Shown: positions 53,697-62,382 of the stretch, in pieces
How positions within the stretch are numbered: the stretch's first letter is position 1
Layout of the letters: the number at the start of each line of letters is the position of its first letter
DNA from: Streptomyces sp. NBC_01304
GTDB lineage: Bacteria > Actinomycetota > Actinomycetes > Streptomycetales > Streptomycetaceae
DNA: 64,000 nt
Direction: 5' to 3'
Assembly: GCF_035975855.1 (NCBI RefSeq)
Contig: NZ_CP109055.1
Span: 3,844,001-3,908,000, forward strand
Program-made: the position numbers and the translations under genes
The notes under the pieces: generated by a model
Seen by the model: the letters and a program-made list of their open reading frames with translations, nothing else
The model's database searches: none
What the model was told of the DNA's origin: nothing

Positions 53697-56600
53697 GTGA
53701 GTGCACAGGTCAAGGAACTTCTGCCCTATGGATTCGGCGCGATAGCCCTGTTGGCCGTCGTCCTCTTCTTCGCCCGGCCTTATCTGAGCACGCTGGCCAC
53801 CGAGGCGGCGAAGGCTACGCCGGGTGCGGTCCGCAAGCTCTACCGGCTCCTGCGCCCGGTGGGCGGGCGACGGCTCGCGCAGTACCGCAAGTCGGTGCAG
53901 CTCCAGCATCGCGGGGTACGCCTCGGCCTGTCCGGCGAGGGCGAGAGCGGGAAGACCCCGGGCCTGCGGGACGTCTACGTACCGCTGCAGTGCGAGAACG
54001 GCGCGGGACGGACCGATGCCACGACCCAACTGCGCGCCGCCGACCGGACGGTGCTGCTCGGGGCGCCCGGCGCGGGCAAGTCGCTGCTGCTGCGCTACGA
54101 GATGCTGGAGTGGGCCGAGAAGGGCGGCGACAAGCAGATCCCGGTGATGATCGACCTGCACGGGTGCAACACCCGTGGCGAGTCCTTCGAGGAGCTCATC
54201 GCCGAGCAGTTCCAGGGGGCACGCATCGGCAGCGCCGCGGACATGGTCAAGGACCGCCTCGACGCCGGAGAGCTGCGGATCTTCTTCGACGGCCTCGACG
54301 AGGTGGGCCGCGAGCGACTGGAGCAGGTCGTCCGCAGCCTGCGGCAGTTCGTCTCCGACCATCACGCGTGCGACATGGTGGTGTCCTGCAGGACCGCCGC
54401 CTATGACGGCCGCCTGGACGACATCTTCGACCAGGGGATCCGCATCTCGGAGTTCGACGATGCGTCGATCCTGCGGTTCCTGTCGCAGTGGCCGGAGCTG
54501 ACGAGGGCGGCGGCCGCGCGGATCTTTCGTGCCCTGCAGGACGACCCCGAGCTCATGGTCTTGGCCCGCAGCCCGCTGATGCTGACGATGATCGCCTACC
54601 TGCAGTCCGGGAAGAGGCCGGACAGTGTCGGCCCGCTGCCCAACTCGCGGGCCAAGTTCTACGACCTGGCGGTCGCCCATCTCCTGGACCGGGACCGCCT
54701 GTTGAACCGGAGCGACGCGATCGGCAAGTACAACGCCGGCCGCAAGACCCTCGTGCTGCAGCGGCTCGCGCTCAGCCGGCTGCGCGCCTCGTCCGCGCGC
54801 GGCGACCGGCAGGAGATCGCGCGGGCGGACTTCGAGGCCGTGATCGACGAGCTGCTGCCCGGCTTCGACCTGGAGCGCGGGCCTGATCTGGAGCCGCTGC
54901 TCAACGAGATCGTCACCCGCAGCGAGCTGATCAAGGACATCGACCGGGGGCGGCACTTCCAGTTCACCCATCTGACCCTGCTCGAATATCTCGCCGCGTG
55001 TGAACTCCGTACCGACGAGGCGCAGTTGATGGAGAACTACCGCAGGGACCCCGGCCCCTGGCGGGAGACCCTGCGCATGTGGTGCGCGGAGACCCGAGGC
55101 AGCTGCACGCGGGTGGTGCGCGAGGTGTTCGAGGCGGATGAGCTGCGGCACAAGGTGCTCGCACTGCAGTGTCTGGCCGACGCGGTGCACATCGACGAGG
55201 AGTTGGCCGAGGAGATCATCGACCACTTCCTCGGCCTGCTCGGTACTCCCGGTGTCACCGGGGCCGGGGTGGCCAGGGGCCTCGGCGCGCTGGCGGCGAG
55301 CAGCGGCCCCCGGGGGCGGCGGGTGCTCGGGGCGCTCATGGACATCGCGGGCGGGCCGGTGTCGGAACGCCGCGCGGCCGCCCTGCGCGCGCTGACCGCC
55401 TCCTGCCGGCAGGAGGCCGCGCAGACCCTCGCCCGGCTGTCCGACGACGGGGCACGCAGGGCGCTGCAGGACATGGGGGACGTCGCGGTGCCCGCACTCG
55501 CGGCGGAGGCGCAGCGCCTACGCCACCTGTGGGCCGTGCGCTCGCTAGGCGCGATCGGCACTCCGGCGGCGGCGGCCAGCCTCTACCGGATGCTCTGGGA
55601 CGCGGACGACCTGGCGGCCCGCAGCGCGGCGTGGCAGCTGGCGTCCTTGCTGCGCAATCCGGAGGTACGCAACGAAGTGGCCGCGCAGGAGCTGCCCACC
55701 GCCCTGACGCGCGGCTACACCTGGGTCTCGGAGGCCTTCCGGCCGCGCGGCCTGGCCAGGCTCGCGGGGCGCGTGGCGTGGCTGATGGACGGCGGGCAGA
55801 CCGCCGAAGGGACCGGTGACGGCCGGCCGTCGGTGTCCACCGCCGAGGACCGCGAGGCAAGTGCGGGAGTCACCGCGATCCACCCGCTCATCGGCATCCC
55901 CCTGTTCTCCTGCACGGACCACCTCTCGGTCAATCCGGCCAACTCCCCCGAGGAATGGGCCCGGCTCAGAGTGCGGTGCGAAGCGGCGGCCGACGAGCTG
56001 GGCATCCGCCTGCGCCGCGTGACTCCGGGCATGTGGGACGACGCGGCGGCGCTCAACACCCTGTTCAAGGACGACCGGGCTGCCACGGAGTACGGGGCCT
56101 CCGTCCTCACGCCCCTGACGGAGACCCTCTTGCACGAGCTGGAGGTCCCGCTCATCCGCAAGGCCGTCCTGCGCTGCCTCCCCTGGCCCGTGCAGGCCAT
56201 GATGGTGAGCGTCCGCTTCGGGAAGCACGTGGACGCGTCCCTGCTCACGTTGCAGGCCAAGTGGCGCCACGTGCACGAGGAGCCGGGCCCGCCGCACTTC
56301 TTCAACCGGCTCGCGGGGGCCGCGGGGATCGCCCTGCTCGCGTTCTGGGCGATCTTCGGCGGTGCGAGGCTCCTTGCCACCTCGGGCTGGTGGCACCCCT
56401 GGGGGCAGGCGGGCTGGGGACCCCACTGGCTCGCGTACGCCGCCCTCGGTGTCGCGGGGCTCGGCGGGGTGCTGCTCTATCTCATGGAATGGGACAAGAT
56501 CCAGTCGACCTTCGAAGACATCCTGCTCGTCAGCGGGTTGGCGCTGTGGCTGGCCTTCCTGATCTATACGGCCACCCTGGCCATGGTCGCCGCCGCCGAG

Positions 56601-56768
56601 CTGATCGGCTGGCCCTTGGCGGTCGCGCCCGTCGCGCTCCTGGTCGGGACAGCCCTCGGGTGCGTCTTCATGGCCATCCGTATCGACGAGATGCTCGACA
56701 ACGCGCTGCGCGATGTCCTGCGTACCGCCCAACCGCCCGCTCTCCCCCACACACCCCACCGGTCGTAG
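53697..56768 (+). CDS. membrane-anchored NACHT-domain NTPase (NLR-like)
   Basis: 1023 residues. A single N-terminal helix (12-27) precedes a linker and a NACHT NTPase: Walker A GAPGAGKS (122-129), Walker B IFFDGLDE (195-202), sensor VVSCRTAAY (228-236), and FQFTHLTLLEYLAA near 421-434, the winged-helix end typical of NACHT. HEAT-like helical repeats (about 490-690) follow and may sense ligands. The last 150 residues hold four or five membrane helices (LAGAAGIALLAFWAIF, then WLAYAALGVAGLGGVLLYLM). Bacterial NACHT proteins of this kind act in phage defence; here the double membrane attachment is notable. The GTG start at 53697 lacks a good ribosome site and could be further in. It lies 54 bases after a response regulator gene. 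Confidence 0.85.
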   Translation: MSAQVKELLPYGFGAIALLAVVLFFARPYLSTLATEAAKATPGAVRKLYRLLRPVGGRRLAQYRKSVQLQHRGVRLGLSGEGESGKTPGLRDVYVPLQCENGAGRTDATTQLRAADRTVLLGAPGAGKSLLLRYEMLEWAEKGGDKQIPVMIDLHGCNTRGESFEELIAEQFQGARIGSAADMVKDRLDAGELRIFFDGLDEVGRERLEQVVRSLRQFVSDHHACDMVVSCRTAAYDGRLDDIFDQGIRISEFDDASILRFLSQWPELTRAAAARIFRALQDDPELMVLARSPLMLTMIAYLQSGKRPDSVGPLPNSRAKFYDLAVAHLLDRDRLLNRSDAIGKYNAGRKTLVLQRLALSRLRASSARGDRQEIARADFEAVIDELLPGFDLERGPDLEPLLNEIVTRSELIKDIDRGRHFQFTHLTLLEYLAACELRTDEAQLMENYRRDPGPWRETLRMWCAETRGSCTRVVREVFEADELRHKVLALQCLADAVHIDEELAEEIIDHFLGLLGTPGVTGAGVARGLGALAASSGPRGRRVLGALMDIAGGPVSERRAAALRALTASCRQEAAQTLARLSDDGARRALQDMGDVAVPALAAEAQRLRHLWAVRSLGAIGTPAAAASLYRMLWDADDLAARSAAWQLASLLRNPEVRNEVAAQELPTALTRGYTWVSEAFRPRGLARLAGRVAWLMDGGQTAEGTGDGRPSVSTAEDREASAGVTAIHPLIGIPLFSCTDHLSVNPANSPEEWARLRVRCEAAADELGIRLRRVTPGMWDDAAALNTLFKDDRAATEYGASVLTPLTETLLHELEVPLIRKAVLRCLPWPVQAMMVSVRFGKHVDASLLTLQAKWRHVHEEPGPPHFFNRLAGAAGIALLAFWAIFGGARLLATSGWWHPWGQAGWGPHWLAYAALGVAGLGGVLLYLMEWDKIQSTFEDILLVSGLALWLAFLIYTATLAMVAAAELIGWPLAVAPVALLVGTALGCVFMAIRIDEMLDNALRDVLRTAQPPALPHTPHRS

Positions 56769-56819
56769 GACCAAAAACCCATTGGGGACTGTCAGTGGCG
56801 AACCCTAGGCTCGCTGCTG

Positions 56820-58685
56820 ATGCCTCCCTCACACACCCCCACCCAGGACCGCTCCGCCGTACGCTCCCTCCTGCGCCTGTGGCCGTACGTGAAGCCGGTA
56901 CGCACCCGCCTCGCCACCGCCGCAGCCGTCGCCGTCACGGCCTCCTGCGTGGGCCTGGTCATCCCGCTCGTCCTGAAGTGGATCGTGGACGGCCCGGTCG
57001 CCGGCCGGGATCAGGGCGGGGTGTGGCTGGGCGCGCTCTGCCTGCTGCTGCTCGGGTTCGCGGAGGCGGGGCTGTTCGGGCTGCGGCGGTGGCTCGTGGC
57101 GCGGCCGCTCGCCTGGGTCGAGGCGTCGATGCGCGGGGATCTGTACCGGCATCTGCAGCGGCTGCCCGTGGCGTTCCACGACCGGTGGGCCTCGGGGCAG
57201 TTGCTCTCGCGGGGCACCACCGATCTGATGCTGCTGCGCATGTTCCTCGCGTTTCCGCTGACCTTTCTGCTGGTCAATGGCGTGACCATCGCGGTCGGCG
57301 TGGGCATCCTGCTGGTGCAGCAGTGGTCGCTCGGCCTGGTGCTGCTCGCGCCCGTCGTGCCGATGGTGGTCATCTGCTGGGTCTTCGAGTCGCGGTACGC
57401 GGACCTGTCGCGGCGGGCGCAGGACCAGGTCGGGGATCTGACGACCGTGGTCGAGGAGAGCGTGCTCGGCATCCGGATCATCAAGGGGTTCGGGCGGCAC
57501 CGGGCGCAGGCCCGGGCCTTCCACGAGCTGTCGCGGACGCTGCGCGGGACGGAGTTGCACAAGGCGCGGATGCTGGCCGGGATCTGGGCCGTCATCTCTA
57601 CGTTGCCGGAGTTGGCCATCGGCGCGGCGCTGGTGCTCGGGACGGTGCAGGTGGCCGACGGGGGCCTGTCGGCCGGGACGTTGGTGGCGTTCCTTTCCAC
57701 AGCTTTGGCGCTGCGGTGGCCGGTGGAATCGATCGGGTTTCTGCTTGCCATGAGCCAGGAGGCGGCGACCGCTACGGATCGGTACTTCGAGGTGCTGGAC
57801 GCGGAGCCCGAAGACTTTTCCCCCACCCCGCCCCTTCCCGAAAGGCTGCCGCCGGCTTCAAAGGATTGTCCTCAAACGCCGGACGGGCTGGATGAGCTGG
57901 ATGAGCTGGATGAGCTGGATGAGCTGGATGAGGAGTGCGGCGGGCTTCGGTTCGAGGGTGTCGAGTTCCGCTACCCCGACGCCGAGCCGGACGCAGTCCC
58001 GGTCCTGCAGGACATCGACCTGCACATCGCACCGGGCGAGACGATGGCCGTCGTGGGCGCGACCGGCAGCGGCAAGACCACCCTCACCGCGCTCGTCCCC
58101 CGGCTGCATGAACTCACCGCCGGCCGCATCACCCTGGACGGCGCCGACATCACCGCCATGCCCCGCGAAGAGCTCCGCGCCCTCGTCGCGGTCGCCTTCG
58201 AGGAGCCCACGCTGTTCTCCGCGAGCGTCGGCGGCAACGTACTCATGGGAGCTCAAGAAGGGGCAGGAGAGCCCGAGTTGGGCCGCGCCCTGGACGTCGC
58301 GCAGGCCGGCTTCGCGCATGCGCTGCCGCAGGGCACCGACACCCAGGTCGGCGAGCAGGGCCTGAGCCTGTCCGGCGGGCAGCGGCAGCGGCTCGCGCTG
58401 GCCCGGGCCGTGGTGGGGCGGCCCCGGTTCCTGGTGCTCGACGACCCGCTGTCGGCGCTCGACGTGCACACCGAGGCGCTCGTCGAGGCCGCGCTCAGGG
58501 ACGTGCTGGCGGACACCACCGCCCTGGTCGTCGCGCACCGGCCGTCGACCGTGCTGCTCGCCGACCGGGTGGCGCTGCTGTCCGGGGGGCGGATAGCGGC
58601 CGTGGGTACGCATCAGGAGCTGCTGCGCTCCAACGCCGAGTACGCCTGGCTGATGTCGGGCGCCGAGCAGGGGGAGACTCGATGA
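56820..58685 (+). CDS. ABC exporter half-transporter, degenerate-site subunit
   Basis: 621 residues: six-helix transmembrane domain (1-310), a variable linker, then the nucleotide-binding domain (about 365-615). Walker A is GATGSGKTT (~413), signature LSLSGGQRQR, Walker B FLVLDDPLSALD and H-loop VVAHRPST. The residue after Walker B is Asp, not the usual catalytic Glu, as in the degenerate subunit of heterodimeric exporters. The linker contains a five-fold LDE repeat (see separate entry). The next gene is its partner. Substrate is unknown: drugs or lipids by analogy. Confidence 0.92.
   Translation: MPPSHTPTQDRSAVRSLLRLWPYVKPVRTRLATAAAVAVTASCVGLVIPLVLKWIVDGPVAGRDQGGVWLGALCLLLLGFAEAGLFGLRRWLVARPLAWVEASMRGDLYRHLQRLPVAFHDRWASGQLLSRGTTDLMLLRMFLAFPLTFLLVNGVTIAVGVGILLVQQWSLGLVLLAPVVPMVVICWVFESRYADLSRRAQDQVGDLTTVVEESVLGIRIIKGFGRHRAQARAFHELSRTLRGTELHKARMLAGIWAVISTLPELAIGAALVLGTVQVADGGLSAGTLVAFLSTALALRWPVESIGFLLAMSQEAATATDRYFEVLDAEPEDFSPTPPLPERLPPASKDCPQTPDGLDELDELDELDELDEECGGLRFEGVEFRYPDAEPDAVPVLQDIDLHIAPGETMAVVGATGSGKTTLTALVPRLHELTAGRITLDGADITAMPREELRALVAVAFEEPTLFSASVGGNVLMGAQEGAGEPELGRALDVAQAGFAHALPQGTDTQVGEQGLSLSGGQRQRLALARAVVGRPRFLVLDDPLSALDVHTEALVEAALRDVLADTTALVVAHRPSTVLLADRVALLSGGRIAAVGTHQELLRSNAEYAWLMSGAEQGETR
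57868..57932 (+). repeat. dispersed Streptomyces repeat and LDE minisatellite within coding sequence
   Basis: 57868-57890 is the reverse complement of the intergenic Streptomyces repeat containing CCCGTCCGGCGTTTGAGGAC. It is followed directly by five in-frame CTGGATGAG units (57888-57932, LDE x5). The whole sits in the linker between the transmembrane and ATPase domains of the first exporter subunit and keeps the frame. Confidence 0.75.
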
Positions 58686-60556
58686 CCACCACGGTGGACG
58701 GGAAGCCGGAGGACAGGACCAAGGCCGGGGCAGGAGTCGAGGCCGAGCCGGGCCCCACGCACGACGACGCCTTCGACCAGGACGCCCTGCCCGCGCCCGA
58801 CGGCGCCACCGGCGCCCTGCTGCGCTCGCTGCTCGCCCCGCTCAAGGGCCGCGTCGCGCTCGCCGCGCTGCTGCTCCTGCTGCAGCAGGCCGCGGTCCAG
58901 GCGGGGCCGCTGATCGTCGCGTACGCCATCGACCGCGGGGTGCCCGCGGTGCGGGCCGACGACTACGGGCCGCTGATCGTCGTCGGCGTCGGCTACGCGC
59001 TGTGCGCGGTGGCCGCGGGCGCCCTGCACTACGGCTTCATCCGGGCCTCCGCACGCGTCAACCAGGACGTGCTCGTCGATCTGCGCGGCCGGATCTTCCG
59101 GCACGCGCAGGCGCTTTCCGTCGACTTCCACGAGCGCTACACCTCGGGCCGGCTGATCTCCCGCTCGACCACCGATGTCGAGTCGCTGCGGGAGCTGCTG
59201 AGCGAGGGCCTGCAGGAACTGCTCACCGTGGTCCTGTCGTTCGCGTACATCTCGGCCATGCTGCTGTGGCTGGATCTCGGCATCGGCGCGCTGGCGGTGG
59301 CCTCGTTCGGGCCGCTGTATCTGCTGATCCGGCTCTACCAGCGGCGGGCCGGCCGGCTCTTCCGGAGCCGGTCGACGGCCATCGCGGCGGTGATCGTGAA
59401 GTTCGCGGAGACCATGAACGGCATCCGCCCGGTGCGCGCCTTCCGCCGGGAGGCGGCGAACGACGCGGAGTTCGCCGCCCTCAACCACACCCATGAGCGC
59501 GTCAACGGCTCGTCGATCCTGGAGATGGCCCGCTATGTGATCGGCTCCCGGCTCGTGGCGAACACGGCGGTAGCGGGGATGGTGCTGTGGGGCGCGTACC
59601 GGGTCGCCGGCGGCACGCTCGCGCTCGGCGTCCTCGCCGCGTCCGTGCTGTACATGCGACGGCTGTACGACCCGATCGACCGGCTCGGCATGTTCCTCAA
59701 CTCGTATCAGTCGGCGGCCGCTTCGCTGGAGAAGATCGCGGGCCTGCTCGCCCAGACCCCCTCGGTGCCGGAGCCCGCGAAGCCCGCGCAGCTGCCGGTC
59801 CTCGACGGGGAACATCCGGGGCGCGAAGTCGCCTTCGAGGGAGTGCGCTTCGCCTACCGCACGGGCGGCGAGGTCCTCCCCCGCTTCGATCTCACCGTCC
59901 CGGCGGGCCAGACCGTCGCCGTCGTCGGCTCCACGGGCGCGGGCAAGTCCACCCTCGCCAAGCTCCTGGCCCGCTTCTACGACCCCACCGAGGGCACGGT
60001 CCGCCTGGACGGCACCGATCTGCGCGAGCTGGCCGTGCCCGAGCTGCGGCGCGGGGTCGTCATGGTCACCCAGGAGGCCTTCCTGTTCTCCGGCACGGTC
60101 GCGGAGAACATCGCCATCGGCCGCCCCGAGGCCACCCGCGAGGACATCGAGCGCGCCGCGAAGGCCATCGGTGCGCATGACTTCATCGTGGCGCTCCCCG
60201 ACGGGTACGACACGGATGTACGCAAGCGGGGCGGGCGGATCTCCGCGGGTCAGCGCCAACTCGTGGCGTTCGCGCGGGCGTTGCTGGCCGACCCGGCCGT
60301 GCTGATCCTGGACGAGGCGACCAGCTCGCTCGACATCCCGGGCGAGCGGGCGGTGCAGCGGGCGATGGACACCGTGCTGCGGGGACGTACCGCCGTCGTC
60401 ATCGCGCACCGGCTGTCCACCGTGGAGATCGCCGACCGGGTCCTGGTGATGGAGGACGGGCGTGTGGTCGAGGACGGGACGCCGGATCAACTGATCGGCG
60501 GGGACGGCCGGTTCGCCGATCTGCATCGCGCTTGGCGGGACAGTGTGGTGGGGTGA
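58682..60556 (+). CDS. ABC exporter half-transporter, catalytic-site subunit
   Basis: 624 residues. The ATG overlaps the stop of its partner (GATGA), indicating a heterodimer. The transmembrane domain spans about 45-340. The nucleotide domain has Walker A GSTGAGKST (~417), Walker B LILDEATSSLD with the catalytic Glu, and H-loop VIAHRLST. Its signature reads ISAGQRQL rather than SGGQ. This is the mirror of the partner's Asp: one consensus and one degenerate ATP site, as in TM287/288-type exporters. An N-terminal 35-residue disordered region precedes the first helix. Confidence 0.92.
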   Translation: MTTTVDGKPEDRTKAGAGVEAEPGPTHDDAFDQDALPAPDGATGALLRSLLAPLKGRVALAALLLLLQQAAVQAGPLIVAYAIDRGVPAVRADDYGPLIVVGVGYALCAVAAGALHYGFIRASARVNQDVLVDLRGRIFRHAQALSVDFHERYTSGRLISRSTTDVESLRELLSEGLQELLTVVLSFAYISAMLLWLDLGIGALAVASFGPLYLLIRLYQRRAGRLFRSRSTAIAAVIVKFAETMNGIRPVRAFRREAANDAEFAALNHTHERVNGSSILEMARYVIGSRLVANTAVAGMVLWGAYRVAGGTLALGVLAASVLYMRRLYDPIDRLGMFLNSYQSAAASLEKIAGLLAQTPSVPEPAKPAQLPVLDGEHPGREVAFEGVRFAYRTGGEVLPRFDLTVPAGQTVAVVGSTGAGKSTLAKLLARFYDPTEGTVRLDGTDLRELAVPELRRGVVMVTQEAFLFSGTVAENIAIGRPEATREDIERAAKAIGAHDFIVALPDGYDTDVRKRGGRISAGQRQLVAFARALLADPAVLILDEATSSLDIPGERAVQRAMDTVLRGRTAVVIAHRLSTVEIADRVLVMEDGRVVEDGTPDQLIGGDGRFADLHRAWRDSVVG

Positions 60557-61363
60557 GTGGCTATGACACCGATATCGGGGGCCACCCCCTCTGCCGCCGA
60601 CTCCGGCTCCGGCGCCGAGACGCTCACCGTCCCCGGCCATGTGACGGGCTATCCCGAGGTCGCCTTCGGCGGCTATGTGGCGGGGCTGCTCGCCGCGCGG
60701 ACGGATGCCAAGGAGGTACGGGTCGACTTCCGCGGCACCGTGCCGGTCGGCGCCCCGGTGCACTTCACCAAGACCCTTGACGGGGGCGGCAGGTTGGGCA
60801 CCGCTCGCGGGGACCTCCTGGTGGCGGCGAGCCCCGCCGAGCTCGCCCTCGACCTGCCGGACATGCCGTCCTTCGAGGAGGCGCAGGCCGCGACCGAGGA
60901 CTATCTGGCCTACCACCGCGAGAACCCGCCGCCCCTGCTGCGCTGCTTCGGCTGCGGCCCGGACACGGCGGCGGGGGTCGGCCTGCGGATCTTCCCCTCG
61001 ACGGTGCCGGGCCGGGACCTGGTCGCCGGGGCCTGGGTGCCGGACGCCGGCCTCGCCGACGCCGAGGGCCTGCTCCCGCCCGAGATGGTCTGGGCGGCCC
61101 TCGACTGTCCGAGCGGCTGGGCCGGGGTGCGGATCGGCAAGATGGGTTCGGGCGCGCTGACGGCGGCGCTCACCGGGACGCAGCTGCGGCCGGTGGTCGC
61201 CGGGGAGCCCTACGTGTCGTACTCCTGGGTGATCGGGTCCGAGGGGCGCAAGCTCACGGCCGGGGTCGCGCTCGCCACCGCGGAGGGCGAGCTGTGCGCG
61301 CTCGGCGAGGCGTTGTGGATCAAGCCGAGGCAGGCCCCGAAGTCGGCGGGGTCGTCCACGTAG
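60557..61363 (+). CDS. hypothetical hotdog-fold protein
   Basis: 268 residues, starting GTG immediately after the exporter stop (an ATG six bases on is an alternative). The N-terminus VPGHVTGYPEVAFGGYVAGL and the later strands resemble the MaoC/thioesterase hotdog fold, duplicated. A conserved CFGCGP motif lies near residue 130 (LLRCFGCGPDT). No catalytic residues can be fixed. It probably belongs to the exporter operon, perhaps acting on an acyl substrate. Confidence 0.6.
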   Translation: MAMTPISGATPSAADSGSGAETLTVPGHVTGYPEVAFGGYVAGLLAARTDAKEVRVDFRGTVPVGAPVHFTKTLDGGGRLGTARGDLLVAASPAELALDLPDMPSFEEAQAATEDYLAYHRENPPPLLRCFGCGPDTAAGVGLRIFPSTVPGRDLVAGAWVPDAGLADAEGLLPPEMVWAALDCPSGWAGVRIGKMGSGALTAALTGTQLRPVVAGEPYVSYSWVIGSEGRKLTAGVALATAEGELCALGEALWIKPRQAPKSAGSST

Positions 61364-61444
61364 CGTGCGGGCGGGCGTCGAAGCAGCCGACGCCGGGCAG
61401 GTGCGGGGCGTTCACGCGACAGGCCACAGCACTGCGGCTGGGTC

Positions 61445-61819
61445 TCACACCTGCATGACCCGCACGTCGTAGTGCGGGATCCACTTGTCGCGGGTCACCA
61501 GCGTCATACCCTCGATCTGCACCTGCGCAACAAGGAGCCGATCGAACTGGTCACGGTGGTGCTGCGGCAGCCTGCCCGCCCGCACCCCGTGCCCAGCCGT
61601 GATCGGCAGCGCGGTGAACTGGCTGTCGCGGGCGCGCTCGGCGAGGTCGTCCGGCCCTTCCAGCTTGCCGAGCGACTGCTTGATGGCGATTTCCCACGGC
61701 GAAACCGCGCTCAGGTAGACGGCCGGCTCCGTGTCCAGCAACTCCTTGATGTCGTCGCCCAGCTCCGGGGAGTCGTCCAACCACCACAGGACCACATGGG
61801 TGTCGAGCAGCAGGCGCAT
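61445..61819 (-). CDS. vapC: PIN-domain toxin, VapC family
   Basis: 124 residues with a complete PIN site: LLLDTH (Asp6), SPWEIA (Glu43), HHRDQFDR (Asp90/Asp93) and VTRD (Asp111), which together bind metal for RNA cleavage. The expected antitoxin gene just upstream is frameshifted (see pseudogene). ATG at 61819. Confidence 0.85.
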   Translation of the reverse strand: MRLLLDTHVVLWWLDDSPELGDDIKELLDTEPAVYLSAVSPWEIAIKQSLGKLEGPDDLAERARDSQFTALPITAGHGVRAGRLPQHHRDQFDRLLVAQVQIEGMTLVTRDKWIPHYDVRVMQV

Positions 61820-62063
61820 CGGCGCATCCCGAAGGCGTCAGCGATGTCGTCAGGGAGCGCGTCGAAGTCGTCCGGGATGTGAATCCGTCCCCGGAGCGAG
61901 CCCCGTCCCGTCCGGCGCACCTTGGGCCGCAGTGGTACGACCTTGGCGACCGGCTCACCGGCCTTACTGATGACGACCTCTTCACCTGTCGCGACCTGCT
62001 CCAGAATGCGCCGTCCCGGGCCACCTCACGCCCCACTATCCGCTGCCCGCCGTGCCACGCCAT
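61820..62063 (-). pseudogene. Phd/YefM-type antitoxin, frameshifted
   Basis: Two frames together give a recognisable Phd-like antitoxin. The first (ATG at 62063) reads MAWHGGQRIVGREVARDGA. After a shift near 62010 the second reads RILEQVATGEEVVISKAGEP and VAKVVPLRPK, ending GRIHIPDDFDALPDDIADAF. The N-terminal DNA-binding segment and the toxin-binding segment are therefore in different frames, and the second frame is preceded by a TGA. It overlaps the vapC start. Sequencing error is the main alternative. Confidence 0.65.
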
Positions 62064-62199
62064 GTGCTCCTCGAGCTCCATGGCGGCACGCTTGCGGCGC
62101 CTGGGTCCGGGCTCTCGTGCCGTCGTTTGCGGCTCGGTTCCGGCGGGATCGGGCCATGAGTGCAATGCCTGGCTGGAGCGTTCACCGACCGGGCTGATC

Positions 62200-62268
62200 A
62201 TGGCCGCGCTGCCGGTCCTGGTGGCGCTGTGCTGGGTGGCGATGCTGGTCGTGCTCGTCGTGGGATGA
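62200..62268 (+). CDS. possible 22-residue membrane peptide
   Basis: An ATG at 62200 opens MAALPVLVALCWVAMLVV and ends LVVG before a TGA. One hydrophobic helix; ribosome site weak. It could be chance hydrophobic sequence in high-GC DNA. Confidence 0.25.
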   Translation: MAALPVLVALCWVAMLVVLVVG

Positions 62269-62288
62269 GAGCGAAGTGCGTGAACGGG

Positions 62289-62326
62289 CGGCGCCCGGGG
62301 CCTTGTTGAGGCCCCGGGCGCCGTTT
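62289..62326. terminator. strong hairpin after the protease gene
   Basis: CGGCGCCCGGGGCC pairs exactly with GGCCCCGGGCGCCG around TTGTTGA and is followed by TTTCG on the plus strand. Confidence 0.8.
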
Positions 62327-62382
62327 CGTGCGGTGCTGCTCACGGCTGTGCAGTGGTGCTCACAGCTTGTGTGCGGTGTGGG

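Noticed and set aside
57888..57932. CRISPR-like repeat array
   Set aside because: The units are contiguous 9-base coding repeats with no spacers; no cas genes are in the window.
61551..62201. A 216-residue minus-strand frame covering the antitoxin region
   Set aside because: Only its middle part (QRIVGREVARDGA) matches an antitoxin; the rest is out-of-frame vapC and Arg/Ser-rich filler created by the frameshift.
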